64,000 nucleotides of DNA from Blastopirellula retiformator (GTDB lineage: Bacteria; Planctomycetota; Planctomycetia; Pirellulales; Pirellulaceae). The translations under genes were made by a program, and so were the position numbers. The stretch is from the NCBI RefSeq assembly GCF_007859755.1, contig NZ_SJPF01000001.1, forward strand, positions 708,234 to 772,233, read 5' to 3'. Shown here piece by piece: positions 1-7,950 of the stretch; positions within the stretch are counted from its first letter, which is position 1, and each line of letters begins with the position of its first letter. The notes under the pieces were generated by a model that was not told the origin of the DNA, did not search any database, and saw only the letters and a list, made by a program, of their open reading frames with translations.

Positions 1-1551
1 CCGCTTACCGAACGCGATCAATTTGTGGTCGAAGTCTGGTTGCCGGAGATCGCCACGATTGATCAGACCGACGAAGTCGCCAAACGGGTCGAAGAAATGA
101 TCCGTAAGCTTTCCCCCTACGTCGACGACGAAGGGAACCAGCGGCAGCGCCTGGCCGCGATGCGAACCTTGGTCGGCGGCGGCGGTTCGCGGTGGTACCT
201 GTCTTGGGAACCAGAGCCGCGCAAGCCCAACTACGCCGAGATCCTGATTCACACGACTGATGGAAAACTAACGCACGAGTTTGCCGAAGAGCTGCGGGCC
301 GTCGCGCAGCAAGGGGACGAGTCGCTGGGACTGCAGCCGATCGTGGGCGCCCGCGTCGTGCCGATCGAAATGTTCCTGGGTCCGCCGGCCGATCCGGTCG
401 TGATGCGGGTTGTGGGAGATGGTTTCGCCGATATGAAACGTCTGCACGCGACGGCTGATCGCGTGAAGGCGATGGTCGAGGCCGATCCAGAAACGTGGGA
501 CGTCAACGACTCGTGGGGCGTCGAAGGCTATCAGCTGCGGGTCAATGTTGATCCCGACAAAGCGAGTTTGTCGCAGGTCGGCAACTCGCAGATCGCCGAA
601 ACGCTGAACGCCTATTATTCGGGTCGGCTGCTGACCATCTTCCGTGAAGGGGATCACCAGGTGCCGGTCTATTTCCGGCTCCGTCCAGAAGGACGACGGT
701 CGATCGCCGACATTGAATCGGCCTACGTCGAGGGAGACATCGGCAAGATTCCGCTTTCGGCGGTGGCGAGCGTCTCGGCCACTTGGGAGCCCGCCATCAT
801 CGATCGCCGCGACATGAACCGCACGATCGAAGTTCGCTCACGCGTCGAGCCTGGCGCCTCGGGCAACGACATCACGATGAAAGTGATGAACTCGCCGGAG
901 ATGAAAGAGCTGCAAGAGCATCTGCCGCCCGGCTTCCGTGTGGAGATCGGGGGCGCCTTGGAAGAGTCGCTCAAGGCGCAAGGGAATATGATGAAGTCGT
1001 TCGGGCTGTCGTTCATCGTGATCATCTTGCTGCTGATCATTCAGTTCAACAGTCTCTCCAAAATGATGGTGATCGTCGGCACGTTGCCGTTGGCGATGAT
1101 CGGATCGATCTTCGGGTTGTGGGTGACGTCCAATCCGCTTGGCTTTATGCCGCAGCTGGGTGTGTTGTCGCTGTTTGGCATCGTGCTGAACGCGGGCATT
1201 ATCTACATGGAGTTCGCCGACATCGTGCTGCGAGAGCGGGCCGAAAAGAAGCAGGGGGACGGGCCGATTTTGGGCTTGTCGAAAGCAGAATTTCGCGCCG
1301 CCCTGGTCGAAGCGGGGCGCCAGCGACTGATGCCGATCTTCTTGACCACGGCGACCACGGTGGGCGGTTTATTCCCGTTGGCTTTGGCCGGCGGTCCGCT
1401 GTGGGAAGGGATGGCGTGGCTGATGATTTATGGGTTGATGGTGGCGACGCTGCTGACGTTGTTCGTAATACCCGCACTTTACGCCGTAGTTATCGAAACC
1501 TTCGGGATCAGACCATTTTCGATCAACGGAATTTCTGAGCCGGTCGAATAG
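1..1551 (+). CDS. RND-family efflux pump, inner-membrane permease (3' part)
   Basis: This is the C-terminal part of a proton-driven resistance-nodulation-division transporter of the CzcA/HAE1 type. The reading frame is open to the first base of the window (PLTERDQFVVEVWLPE), so the start lies upstream. The porter-domain segment is followed by the usual block of membrane helices, from FIVIILLLIIQFNS to LGVLSLFGIVLNAG, then the loop EAGRQRLMPIFLTTATT and a last helix pair ending in LFVIPALYAVV. Substrates of the family are metals or small organic compounds; which applies here cannot be told. Base composition is host-like, and it lies outside the biosynthetic island. A bidirectional terminator region follows. 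Confidence 0.9.
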   Translation, partial: PLTERDQFVVEVWLPEIATIDQTDEVAKRVEEMIRKLSPYVDDEGNQRQRLAAMRTLVGGGGSRWYLSWEPEPRKPNYAEILIHTTDGKLTHEFAEELRAVAQQGDESLGLQPIVGARVVPIEMFLGPPADPVVMRVVGDGFADMKRLHATADRVKAMVEADPETWDVNDSWGVEGYQLRVNVDPDKASLSQVGNSQIAETLNAYYSGRLLTIFREGDHQVPVYFRLRPEGRRSIADIESAYVEGDIGKIPLSAVASVSATWEPAIIDRRDMNRTIEVRSRVEPGASGNDITMKVMNSPEMKELQEHLPPGFRVEIGGALEESLKAQGNMMKSFGLSFIVIILLLIIQFNSLSKMMVIVGTLPLAMIGSIFGLWVTSNPLGFMPQLGVLSLFGIVLNAGIIYMEFADIVLRERAEKKQGDGPILGLSKAEFRAALVEAGRQRLMPIFLTTATTVGGLFPLALAGGPLWEGMAWLMIYGLMVATLLTLFVIPALYAVVIETFGIRPFSINGISEPVE

Positions 1552-1600
1552 CCAATCAGAACGAAGAAGGCGGAAGTTCGTCGTAAGACGAACCAAGCGA

Positions 1601-1642
1601 AAGAAGGCCCAAGTCACTGCCTCGGCGCGGGCCTTCTTTTTT
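1601..1642 (+). terminator. Rho-independent terminator after the RND gene
   Basis: A perfect 10-bp stem pairs AAGAAGGCCC (1601-1610) with GGGCCTTCTT (1629-1638), around an 18-nt loop, and runs into a T tract ending at 1642. It sits about 50 bp after the RND stop codon, between two convergent genes. Confidence 0.75.
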
Positions 1643-1670
1643 CGAAACGGGCTTGCATTGGCATACCGCG

Positions 1671-1703
1671 CACAAAGAAACGCAACGAGTTAAACCCGTT
1701 GCG
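1671..1703 (-). terminator. Terminator for the minus-strand repeat-protein gene
   Basis: Read on the minus strand, the stem CGCAACG / CGTTGCG (1681-1687 with 1697-1703) is followed by TTTCTTTGTG. It lies 30 bp beyond the stop of the convergent gene at 1733-2857. Confidence 0.55.
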
Positions 1704-1732
1704 CCTCTTTGCAGCGTCAGCTTGGGGCAGCG

Positions 1733-2857
1733 CTAGTTGCTCTCTTTACAGTCGGCCAAGGCCAGCAGGGCGAATGCGGTCGCCAGGTTAGCGTCGCCTT
1801 CCATCCACTGAGTGTTGCTGTTGACCCACGAGCCATCTTCCTGTTGGCGTTTGGCCAGTTCGGCGATCAGTTCCTTGCGCCAATCATGGGCGACGCCGGC
1901 GGCATCGGTGATCGTCGGCTCGCCAAAGGCGTCGAGCGCCTTAGCGAACGTTTGGTAATAGTAGAAGACGCCGGCCTGGCCCATGCCGGGATTGGCCGAG
2001 ACGTCAAAGTTGTCGCGGACGTACTTGAGGACCGCTTCGACCCGCGGATCGTCTTTGTCGACGCCGGCGTAGATCATGCTCTTCAGCCCAGCGTAGCCCA
2101 TCGAACCATAGCTGCGCAAGCCGCCGTTGGGGGTGCCGCGGTCTCCCTGGTCGCCGCTGACGGCCGGGGTGTAGTAGAAGCCGCCGTCTTCCACCTTGTC
2201 CGCGAACTTGGTGGTGTTGTACTTGCTTTCGAGGTTCTGGCAGCGGCCGACGAAGATCAGCGCTTTTTGGATCGCTTCGTCATCTTCTTTGGCGCCGCTA
2301 GAAACGAGAGCGTCGACCATGAAGGCGGTGTTCGACAGGTCGGGACGCGTCTTGCCGCTATACCCAGAGCCGCCGTAGTTGACGTCTTCTTCCCCCACGC
2401 CGTCGGTGTCGGTGATCTGCACGCCGCGGACGAACTGCTCGGCGTTCTTCACCACTTCGTCGTACTTGCCGTCTTTGTTCGCCTTGTTGAAGCAGATCAG
2501 CGCGATGCAGGTTTCGTAGTTTTTCAGGCGACCGTTGGCGGCGTAAATGCCCCCGTCGTCCCGAACCGCTTTCTCTAGGTAAGCCAGGCTCTTGGCGACT
2601 TGCGGATCGTTGACGCCGCGGCCATGTTCCAGCAGGGCGAGCGTCGCCAGCGCGGTCGGACCGATGCCGATCTGTGCGCTGTACGAGCCGTCGGCCGCTT
2701 GCTTGCCGGCCAGGTAGTTCACCCCTTTGGAGACGACCGCCTCGTAATCGGCGTCAGCCGCAGCGGCGGTTTGCGGTAAGTGGCAGGCCAGCGTCAAAGC
2801 GACCAGCGGCAGTGCGGCCGCGAGAAACTTACGCCGATGGGTGGGGTTAAGCGTCAT
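1733..2857 (-). CDS. Exported prenyltransferase/squalene-oxidase repeat protein
   Basis: A 374-residue protein with an exported N-terminus: a twin-arginine-like stretch (RRKFLAAALPLVALTLA) ending in a run of alanines. The mature part is a set of alpha/alpha-barrel repeats of the squalene-hopene cyclase/prenyltransferase superfamily. Visible repeat cores include QAADGSYSAQIGIGPTA near residue 55, GRLKNYETCIALICF near 110 and QQEDGSWVN near 345. Such stand-alone repeat proteins are common in planctomycetes and their biochemical role is largely unknown. The acidic DXDD motif of true cyclases was not seen, so cyclase activity is not claimed. Start ATG at 2857 is supported by the signal sequence. 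Confidence 0.8.
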   Translation of the reverse strand: MTLNPTHRRKFLAAALPLVALTLACHLPQTAAAADADYEAVVSKGVNYLAGKQAADGSYSAQIGIGPTALATLALLEHGRGVNDPQVAKSLAYLEKAVRDDGGIYAANGRLKNYETCIALICFNKANKDGKYDEVVKNAEQFVRGVQITDTDGVGEEDVNYGGSGYSGKTRPDLSNTAFMVDALVSSGAKEDDEAIQKALIFVGRCQNLESKYNTTKFADKVEDGGFYYTPAVSGDQGDRGTPNGGLRSYGSMGYAGLKSMIYAGVDKDDPRVEAVLKYVRDNFDVSANPGMGQAGVFYYYQTFAKALDAFGEPTITDAAGVAHDWRKELIAELAKRQQEDGSWVNSNTQWMEGDANLATAFALLALADCKESN

Positions 2858-3149
2858 GAAGGTCTCCAGGTTCGTTCCAGGGGTGAGAGCAAGCCGGACT
2901 AGTTAGCAATTGCTGCGCCAGGCCGGATATTCGTTACAAAATGGCGGAAGCTCGATATAGCCTCTATTTATTAATACCGCGCTTACGGCGGTTGGTAACG
3001 GTTGTCGATGAAAACGACATTGCTGTTGCCTCATTCGACAGCCTCCCAGAGGCGTTTTTCCGTTTTTAGCGCCGGTCATGACCTAGACTAGAAGACCCCC
3101 TGGGGAAGTTTGTGCGCGTTTAACTGTCGCCGCTGAGGAAGAAAGAACC

Positions 3150-3767
3150 ATGTCGCGTTACGTATTGGCCGTCGCTTTGATCGTCTCTGGTTTCGGCGTA
3201 TGTCCCGTGTCGGCCGCGCAGCCGGTGGACGACGAAGTCGAACTGGTCGACGTCGATGAGCTGTACGAGTTTGGACAGTTGGCCGCGACGCTGGCGACCT
3301 ATCGTCCCAATCCGTATCTCTATCGCGACGAAGCGATCAAGCTGCAGCAGATCGCCAACGAGCTGGTCGGGCGCGAAGTCGAGTTCACTGCGGGCGTCCG
3401 CAGCTTCAAATGCGACGAAGTGCTGATCAACGTTTCGTGGACCGGTCGCACCAACATTGCGATGCAACACAATTACGCGCCGATGTTCGGCAATAACGAG
3501 ACCCTGGTCTACGAGCCGATGCCGCGCCGCAACCTGTTTGTGCAGCCGGTCGGACTTCGCATTGGCGAAGAGATTCCGCTGTCGCTGGTTCGCAAGTTGA
3601 ACGTCGGCGATGGGCTGGTGTTCCGCGGCACGATCATCGCCGCCCCGACCTGGCTGACGTGCGACATGTTCGCCCCGCGGGTCGGCGTGGTGGTCGCCGA
3701 TTGGAAGATTGTCGCGGCGAACAATAACGTCGTCGAGATTGATCTGGAAACCAGCAATCCGAACTAA
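3150..3767 (+). CDS. Hypothetical secreted protein
   Basis: A 205-residue protein with a clear Sec-type signal peptide (SRYVLAVALIVSGFG, then an AQP cleavage region near residue 23). The mature part begins with an acidic stretch (DDEVELVDVDELYEF) followed by a mixed sequence with no motif I recognise and no further membrane segment. It stands alone, with a 292-bp upstream gap and its own reading direction. Third-position GC is high like its neighbours, so it belongs to the host backbone. I do not recognise the family. Confidence 0.7.
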   Translation: MSRYVLAVALIVSGFGVCPVSAAQPVDDEVELVDVDELYEFGQLAATLATYRPNPYLYRDEAIKLQQIANELVGREVEFTAGVRSFKCDEVLINVSWTGRTNIAMQHNYAPMFGNNETLVYEPMPRRNLFVQPVGLRIGEEIPLSLVRKLNVGDGLVFRGTIIAAPTWLTCDMFAPRVGVVVADWKIVAANNNVVEIDLETSNPN

Positions 3768-3986
3768 CGACTTCCCTTTCTTACCAAACCGCCCTCCGCC
3801 AAATCGCGCAATTATTTGCCGAGAGGGCGCGAAAAAGGGGGGATCGGTGCGCAATTTTGCGGATCTTTCGGCAACGCGTCGGTCGTTCCTGCCGCGGTCG
3901 TAGTGTAAAATGAAGAGCTTGGGCGGCCCTTGCGGACGCCCCATATACCAAGAAGAATTGTTCACTCTCAACCGGAACTGAGATTC

Positions 3987-5120
3987 ATGCGTATTGCGTC
4001 CGCCTGTTTAGTTGCGCTGCTGATGGCCGTTTCGACCGCAGCGGCCGCCGACACGCTCGGCATCTCGAAGACCAAGCCGGCCGAAGGGCCTTTCGTCGAA
4101 ATCGACGGCGGCTTTATGGTCCCCTACGAAATCACCGTCCCCGGCGCCGAAGTCAAACTGTCGATGGTTCCCGTCCCCGGCGGGACGCGCGTGATGGGCG
4201 AAGGCGACTCGGCCTACACCGTCAAGGTCGAACCGTTTTGGATGCAAAAAACCGAAACGACCTGGGCTCAGTACAAAGAGTTCATGGCGCTCTACGACCA
4301 GCTGAAAAAGATCGAAGGCGCCGGCGTCCGTCCGGTCACCGACGACAACAAGGTCGACGCGGTCACGATTCCGACGCCGCTGTACGAACCGAGTTTCACG
4401 TTTGAAAATGGTGAAGATCCGCAACAAGCGGCCGTCACCATGACGCAGTACTCGGCGATGCAGTACAGCAAGTGGATCAGCGGCGTGACCGGCGATCAGT
4501 ATCGTCTGCCGAGCGAGGCCGAATGGGAATTCGCCGCCGCCGGTGGAGAGAAAGGTCCTTACTCGTTTGGCGACGTCGACAAGATTGGCGATTACGCTTG
4601 GTACGTCGACAACGCGGACGGCGCTCAAGCCAAGGTTGGCGAAAAGAAGCCGAATCAATATGGCCTGTACGACATGAACGGCAACGTCTGGGAATGGGTG
4701 CTGGACGCCTATACCGAAGAGACGCCTGAGGCGCTGGCCGGCAAGACGGTCACCGTCGCCGAAGCGATCCAATGGCCGACCGAACCGTTCCCGCTGTGCT
4801 CGAAGGGCGGATCGTGGGATGACGACGCCGAGAACTGCAAAGTCACCTCGAAGCTCGGTTCGCACGACGACGACTGGAAAGCGTCCGACCCCAACTTCCC
4901 GCTTAGCCCGTGGTGGTTCACCGAGTACCCGTCGACTTGCGTCGGGTTCCGCTTGATCCGTCCGCTGACCGAATTGCCGAAGACCGAAATGCGGAAGTAC
5001 TGGGACTCGCTCCCCGAATCGCTGCAGTTTGACGTGACCGATCGTCTCGGCGGCGGCCGCGGAGTGTTGGGTCTGGTCGACGAAAAGTTGCCCGAAGCGA
5101 TCAAGCAGGTTCAGGACTAA
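3987..5120 (+). CDS. Exported SUMF1/formylglycine-generating-enzyme-like protein
   Basis: A 377-residue protein with an N-terminal signal peptide (RIASACLVALLMAVSTAAAA). The open frame continues upstream to a TTG at 3930, but the signal peptide fixes the start at ATG 3987. The body is an FGE-sulfatase (SUMF1) fold: VPVPGGTRVMGEG, MQKTETTWAQYKEFM, the hallmark YRLPSEAEWEFAAAGG, GLYDMNGNVWEW, KGGSWDD and C-terminal CVGFRLIRPL. SUMF1 proteins include sulfatase-activating enzymes and many catalytically uncharacterised relatives. The paired active-site cysteines of true formylglycine-generating enzyme are not evident, so enzymatic activity is uncertain. A strong terminator follows. Confidence 0.85.
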   Translation: MRIASACLVALLMAVSTAAAADTLGISKTKPAEGPFVEIDGGFMVPYEITVPGAEVKLSMVPVPGGTRVMGEGDSAYTVKVEPFWMQKTETTWAQYKEFMALYDQLKKIEGAGVRPVTDDNKVDAVTIPTPLYEPSFTFENGEDPQQAAVTMTQYSAMQYSKWISGVTGDQYRLPSEAEWEFAAAGGEKGPYSFGDVDKIGDYAWYVDNADGAQAKVGEKKPNQYGLYDMNGNVWEWVLDAYTEETPEALAGKTVTVAEAIQWPTEPFPLCSKGGSWDDDAENCKVTSKLGSHDDDWKASDPNFPLSPWWFTEYPSTCVGFRLIRPLTELPKTEMRKYWDSLPESLQFDVTDRLGGGRGVLGLVDEKLPEAIKQVQD

Positions 5121-5151
5121 TTGTCCGGCTGCCACGAATCGACAAATCAAG

Positions 5152-5184
5152 AAACGCCGAGGTATCGCGCCTCGGCGTTTTTTT
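5152..5184 (+). terminator. Strong Rho-independent terminator
   Basis: A perfect 11-bp stem pairs AAACGCCGAGG (5152-5162) with CCTCGGCGTTT (5170-5180), with a 7-nt loop, followed by a run of T. It lies 32 bp after the SUMF1-like gene. The remaining bases to 5447 show no further feature. Confidence 0.9.
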
Positions 5185-5447
5185 GTGCACGTTGCGTGAA
5201 GAGGCGTGCTAGCACTCGCGCTGGGCGCCTCCGTACAACTGGCGCACCTTGAATATTGCGCACTTCGCCGGCCGCCATCAAGCCATCCACGCCAAGTAGC
5301 GGTAAACACGTTCCACTTGGGCGGACGATACGACGAAAGACGCTTTCGCGTCAGGAAGGTGCGGCAGGGCGTCAACGGCAAACGCGACCCGGATGGCGGA
5401 TTCGGCGTCGCCCAGGTACGGATACCTCTTTCTGGAAAACCAAAGAC

Positions 5448-6854
5448 ATGAAGTTGATCGCCTCACTCGGTTTGTTCGTGATTGCGGCGGCATCGCTGTC
5501 TAGCGTCGTGCTCGCCGCAGCTCCTACGCCTGGTGCGATGGTCATTGACAGCGCCTGGCCAGCTGGCGACGTCGGGTTCGAGATGACCGATCCGCAAGTG
5601 GCGCCGGTCGGCTACTACGCCGATCATGGCGCTTCCCAGATGGGCGGCGGTCATGGCGCGGCGCGCGATTGTCTCTGCTGCCGCCCGACGCTTACCAATG
5701 GTCTATGGGGTTACGGCTATTGCCTGGCCGATCACGGCATCGGCATCAAGAGCTCGCTGACGCAGTTCTACCAAGGACCTTCCAGCGGCGGCGCTCAGCA
5801 GAACTTCAGCTACGGCGCCAAGTTCGATCTGTACGTCGACTTCAACACCGAGAAGATGGGGCTATGGGAAGGGGGCGACATCCTGATTCACGCCTCGGAA
5901 TGGCAGTTTGGCGAGAACGCCAACGCCGACGCCGTCTTCGCTTCGCCGGTCAACGCCAACCTATTGTATCCGACCAACCAACCTTCGTACTCCGTCTCGC
6001 ACTTGCTGTTGACGCAACAACTCGGCGGCGGACACTTGGCGATGGTGGGCCGCTACAGCATGCTCGACTTGTGGGAAGGTTTTTATCCGGACTATGGGCA
6101 TGGTCTCGACGGCTTCATGAACGTCTCGATGATCATTCCCTTGAACATTATCGTGCCGACCGTCGCGCCGACCTCAAACATGGCCGGCCTGGTGAAAGCA
6201 GGCGAACGCGGTCTGGAGCGCGGCGTGATCGTCACCGAGACCACCAATCATGCGACCAACGTCGGTCTCGACTTCCAAAACGGGGTTACGATCCTTGGGT
6301 TTGATCGGCTCTATACCGACATCGGCGGGCTGGCCGGTTCGCATACTGTCGTCGCGACCTACGCCACCGGCACGTTCCGCGACTTCAATCCCAACGGCTG
6401 GATCACCGGTCCGGCTGGCCTGGTGCAAATTCCGATCTTGGGAGAGCAGAAAGGATCGTGGTCAGCCGGCTACATCGCCGAGCAACGACTGTGGCAAGAT
6501 CCCTGTAGCGCCAATCGCTACGCCAAGGCGATGCTCACTCTGGGCGTCGCTGATCACGACACCAGTCCGTATGGCTTTGGCGCCAACGTTTCTTCCGAAG
6601 CGTTCGGCTGGTTCGCTTCTCGCCCAAGCGATCGCATGGGGATCGGTTACTTCTACTACGATTTGTCCAATGGCTTCCAGGAAGCGATCCAGGCCCTCGG
6701 CCCCGCGCAGAACGTCCAAGGTGGCGAAATCTACTACAATGCAGCGATCACGCCGTGGTTCCATCTGACCGCCGACATCCAGGCGATTCGCCCGATCTTC
6801 GAGGCGAACGACACGGCGATCGTGCTGGGCCTCCGCGGCCGGATCGACTTCTAG
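5448..6854 (+). CDS. Carbohydrate-selective porin, OprB family
   Basis: A 468-residue outer-membrane beta-barrel protein. The frame is open upstream to 5256, but the start at ATG 5448 gives a classical signal peptide (KLIASLGLFVIAAASLSS, then VLAAAP), so it is preferred. OprB-type hallmarks are the central segment with LWEGGDILIHASEWQFGEN, the stretch LAMVGRYSMLDLWEGFYPDYG and a barrel-type C-terminus ending in the alternating strand TAIVLGLRGRIDF with a terminal aromatic residue. OprB porins pass sugars and other small hydrophilic solutes across the outer membrane. It belongs to the host backbone and is preceded by the terminator at 5152. Confidence 0.85.
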   Translation: MKLIASLGLFVIAAASLSSVVLAAAPTPGAMVIDSAWPAGDVGFEMTDPQVAPVGYYADHGASQMGGGHGAARDCLCCRPTLTNGLWGYGYCLADHGIGIKSSLTQFYQGPSSGGAQQNFSYGAKFDLYVDFNTEKMGLWEGGDILIHASEWQFGENANADAVFASPVNANLLYPTNQPSYSVSHLLLTQQLGGGHLAMVGRYSMLDLWEGFYPDYGHGLDGFMNVSMIIPLNIIVPTVAPTSNMAGLVKAGERGLERGVIVTETTNHATNVGLDFQNGVTILGFDRLYTDIGGLAGSHTVVATYATGTFRDFNPNGWITGPAGLVQIPILGEQKGSWSAGYIAEQRLWQDPCSANRYAKAMLTLGVADHDTSPYGFGANVSSEAFGWFASRPSDRMGIGYFYYDLSNGFQEAIQALGPAQNVQGGEIYYNAAITPWFHLTADIQAIRPIFEANDTAIVLGLRGRIDF

Positions 6855-6920
6855 TCGTAAGTCGATTTGTCCCTGGTACATTAACCCGAGGCGCGAGCCG
6901 AGGGAATGTGTGCGCAAGTC

Positions 6921-7075
6921 TGGGCGCTGTTGCCACGTCTTCGTGGCAATGATTGCGTTCGCCAGTTCGTTGCGGCGCCGTCTGCCCGAAAACCGGGAGT
7001 CGCATTTAGCAGCTCCCCAATCAACCGGCAACCTCGCGTACATTCGTTGCCACGAAGACGTGGCAACGGCGCCCA
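6921..7075. repeat. Inverted pair of short hairpins (REP/BIME-like)
   Basis: Two copies of a 16-bp stem unit, TTGCCACG / CGTGGCAA with a 4-nt loop, lie at 6930-6949 and 7047-7066 in opposite orientation. The match extends outward (TGGCGC-like flanks at 6922-6928 and 7068-7074), so the copies are about 30 bp each, 95 bp apart. Short frames across it are non-coding shadows. The layout resembles bacterial interspersed REP pairs. The rest of 6855-7194 shows nothing else. Confidence 0.7.
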
Positions 7076-7194
7076 TCTATTAAGAACTTCACGATCCAAC
7101 GAAAAGTTGACGCGCCCCTGCCGGTGGTTGATACTAGGGCCACACTCCATGCCCTCCCAGCTTGCGCCTCCACCCCCGACAGAAGGCCCTTCTC

Positions 7195-7326
7195 ATGCAC
7201 CTATTCCGCTCGTTTCGCAACTTGCTGACGGTCGCCGCTTGTTTGCTGCTGATTGGCTCCCCGGCCCTGGCCGCCGAAGAGGCGAAGCGCCCCAACGTCA
7301 TCTTCATTCTGGCCGATGACAAGTAA
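7195..7326 (+). pseudogene. 5' fragment of a sulfatase gene, broken at the island edge
   Basis: An open frame of 43 codons encodes a signal peptide (LLTVAACLLLIGSPALAA) followed by EEAKRPNVIFILADDK and then TAA. RPNVIFILADD is the N-terminal signature of type I sulfatases, which normally run 450-550 residues and carry the C/S-x-P-x-R motif further on. All of that is missing: sequence beyond about 7323 is unrelated and of lower GC. Sulfatases degrade sulfated polysaccharides and are abundant in planctomycetes, and an SUMF1-like gene lies nearby. I infer that the incoming island cut this gene. The other half is not in the window. Confidence 0.8.
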
Positions 7327-7688
7327 CAGCCTGTACGTGGGATACCGAAGAAACACAAGGAAAACGCAGAGAAGACAGCGTTTCCGATGGTAGTTGGGAA
7401 TCACGGAGGATCGTGCCAAATTCAGGTGGATTCAACGGGATTAACTACACTTTGCTACAGCAGGGCAGAATTCGTGATGTGAAGGAAGATTCACCGAAAC
7501 GGCGCAGAAGTAGAGGTGCACGCGGTTAAACGGACGAGCAACGTGAATTCGCGCGGGTGTTGGGTTACACTCTTCTCGCCCCCCGCACGATACTGATTGC
7601 GTTACGTCTTACGCGTTTGGTACAATCACGTAAACGTCATTCCAGACTAGGTTGGTTGAGAACGAGAGAATAGTCGGAGGAACACCGT
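7327..7688. other. Intergenic stretch upstream of the mbtH-like gene
   Basis: No gene is seen. The bases mark the start of the acquired segment and hold the 5' region of the biosynthetic operon. A weak promoter candidate lies at 7597-7626. Confidence 0.5.
7597..7626 (+). promoter_or_regulatory. Possible sigma-70-type promoter for the mbtH-led operon
   Basis: TTGCGT (7597-7602) and TACAAT (7621-7626) are separated by 18 bases, 63 bases before the mbtH-like start. Only the -10 box is a good match, and planctomycete promoters are poorly defined. Confidence 0.3.
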
Positions 7689-7916
7689 ATGTCGCAGGCT
7701 CACCCTGACGAATCGACTACCTACAAAGTTGTTGTCAATCACGAGGAACAATACTCGATCTGGCCATCTCATCGAGTAATTCCGCTTGGTTGGTCTGAGG
7801 AGGGGTTTGAGGGTCCAAAGCAAAACTGCCTTGAGCACATTAAAGTTGTATGGACCGACATGCGCCCGCTAAGTTTGCGAAAGGAAATGGAAAACTCCGA
7901 AGAGCACAACAATTGA
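7689..7916 (+). CDS. MbtH-like protein, NRPS adenylation-domain partner
   Basis: A 75-residue protein. MbtH-like proteins bind NRPS adenylation domains and are often needed for their solubility and amino-acid activation. The family signature is complete: [10 protein letters not shown] near residue 17, IPLGW near 31, then [14 protein letters not shown]. Length (usually 60-80) fits. AGGA (7677-7680) lies 8 nt before the ATG. It is the first gene of the plus-strand run leading into NRPS-1, but an ISAs1 element at 7951-9210 now separates it from the rest, which may uncouple its transcription. Confidence 0.95.
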   Translation: MSQAHPDESTTYKVVVNHEEQYSIWPSHRVIPLGWSEEGFEGPKQNCLEHIKVVWTDMRPLSLRKEMENSEEHNN

Positions 7917-7950
7917 ATTGCGGCGTTGTTTTGGCGAGCAGGGTAGATGA

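Noticed and set aside
1..1551. RND pump as the product exporter
   Set aside because: It lies outside the island, has host-like composition, and is separated by several unrelated host genes and terminators.
4008..5381. 457-codon minus-strand frame opposite the SUMF1-like gene
   Set aside because: It is a shadow produced by GC-rich codon bias. The plus frame has a signal peptide and family motifs, and the minus frame has none.
6906..7319. 137-codon plus-strand frame over the hairpin pair
   Set aside because: It translates the repeats in both orientations (LPRLRGN and LPRRRGN) and overlaps the sulfatase signal-peptide frame. It is an artefact of the repeat.
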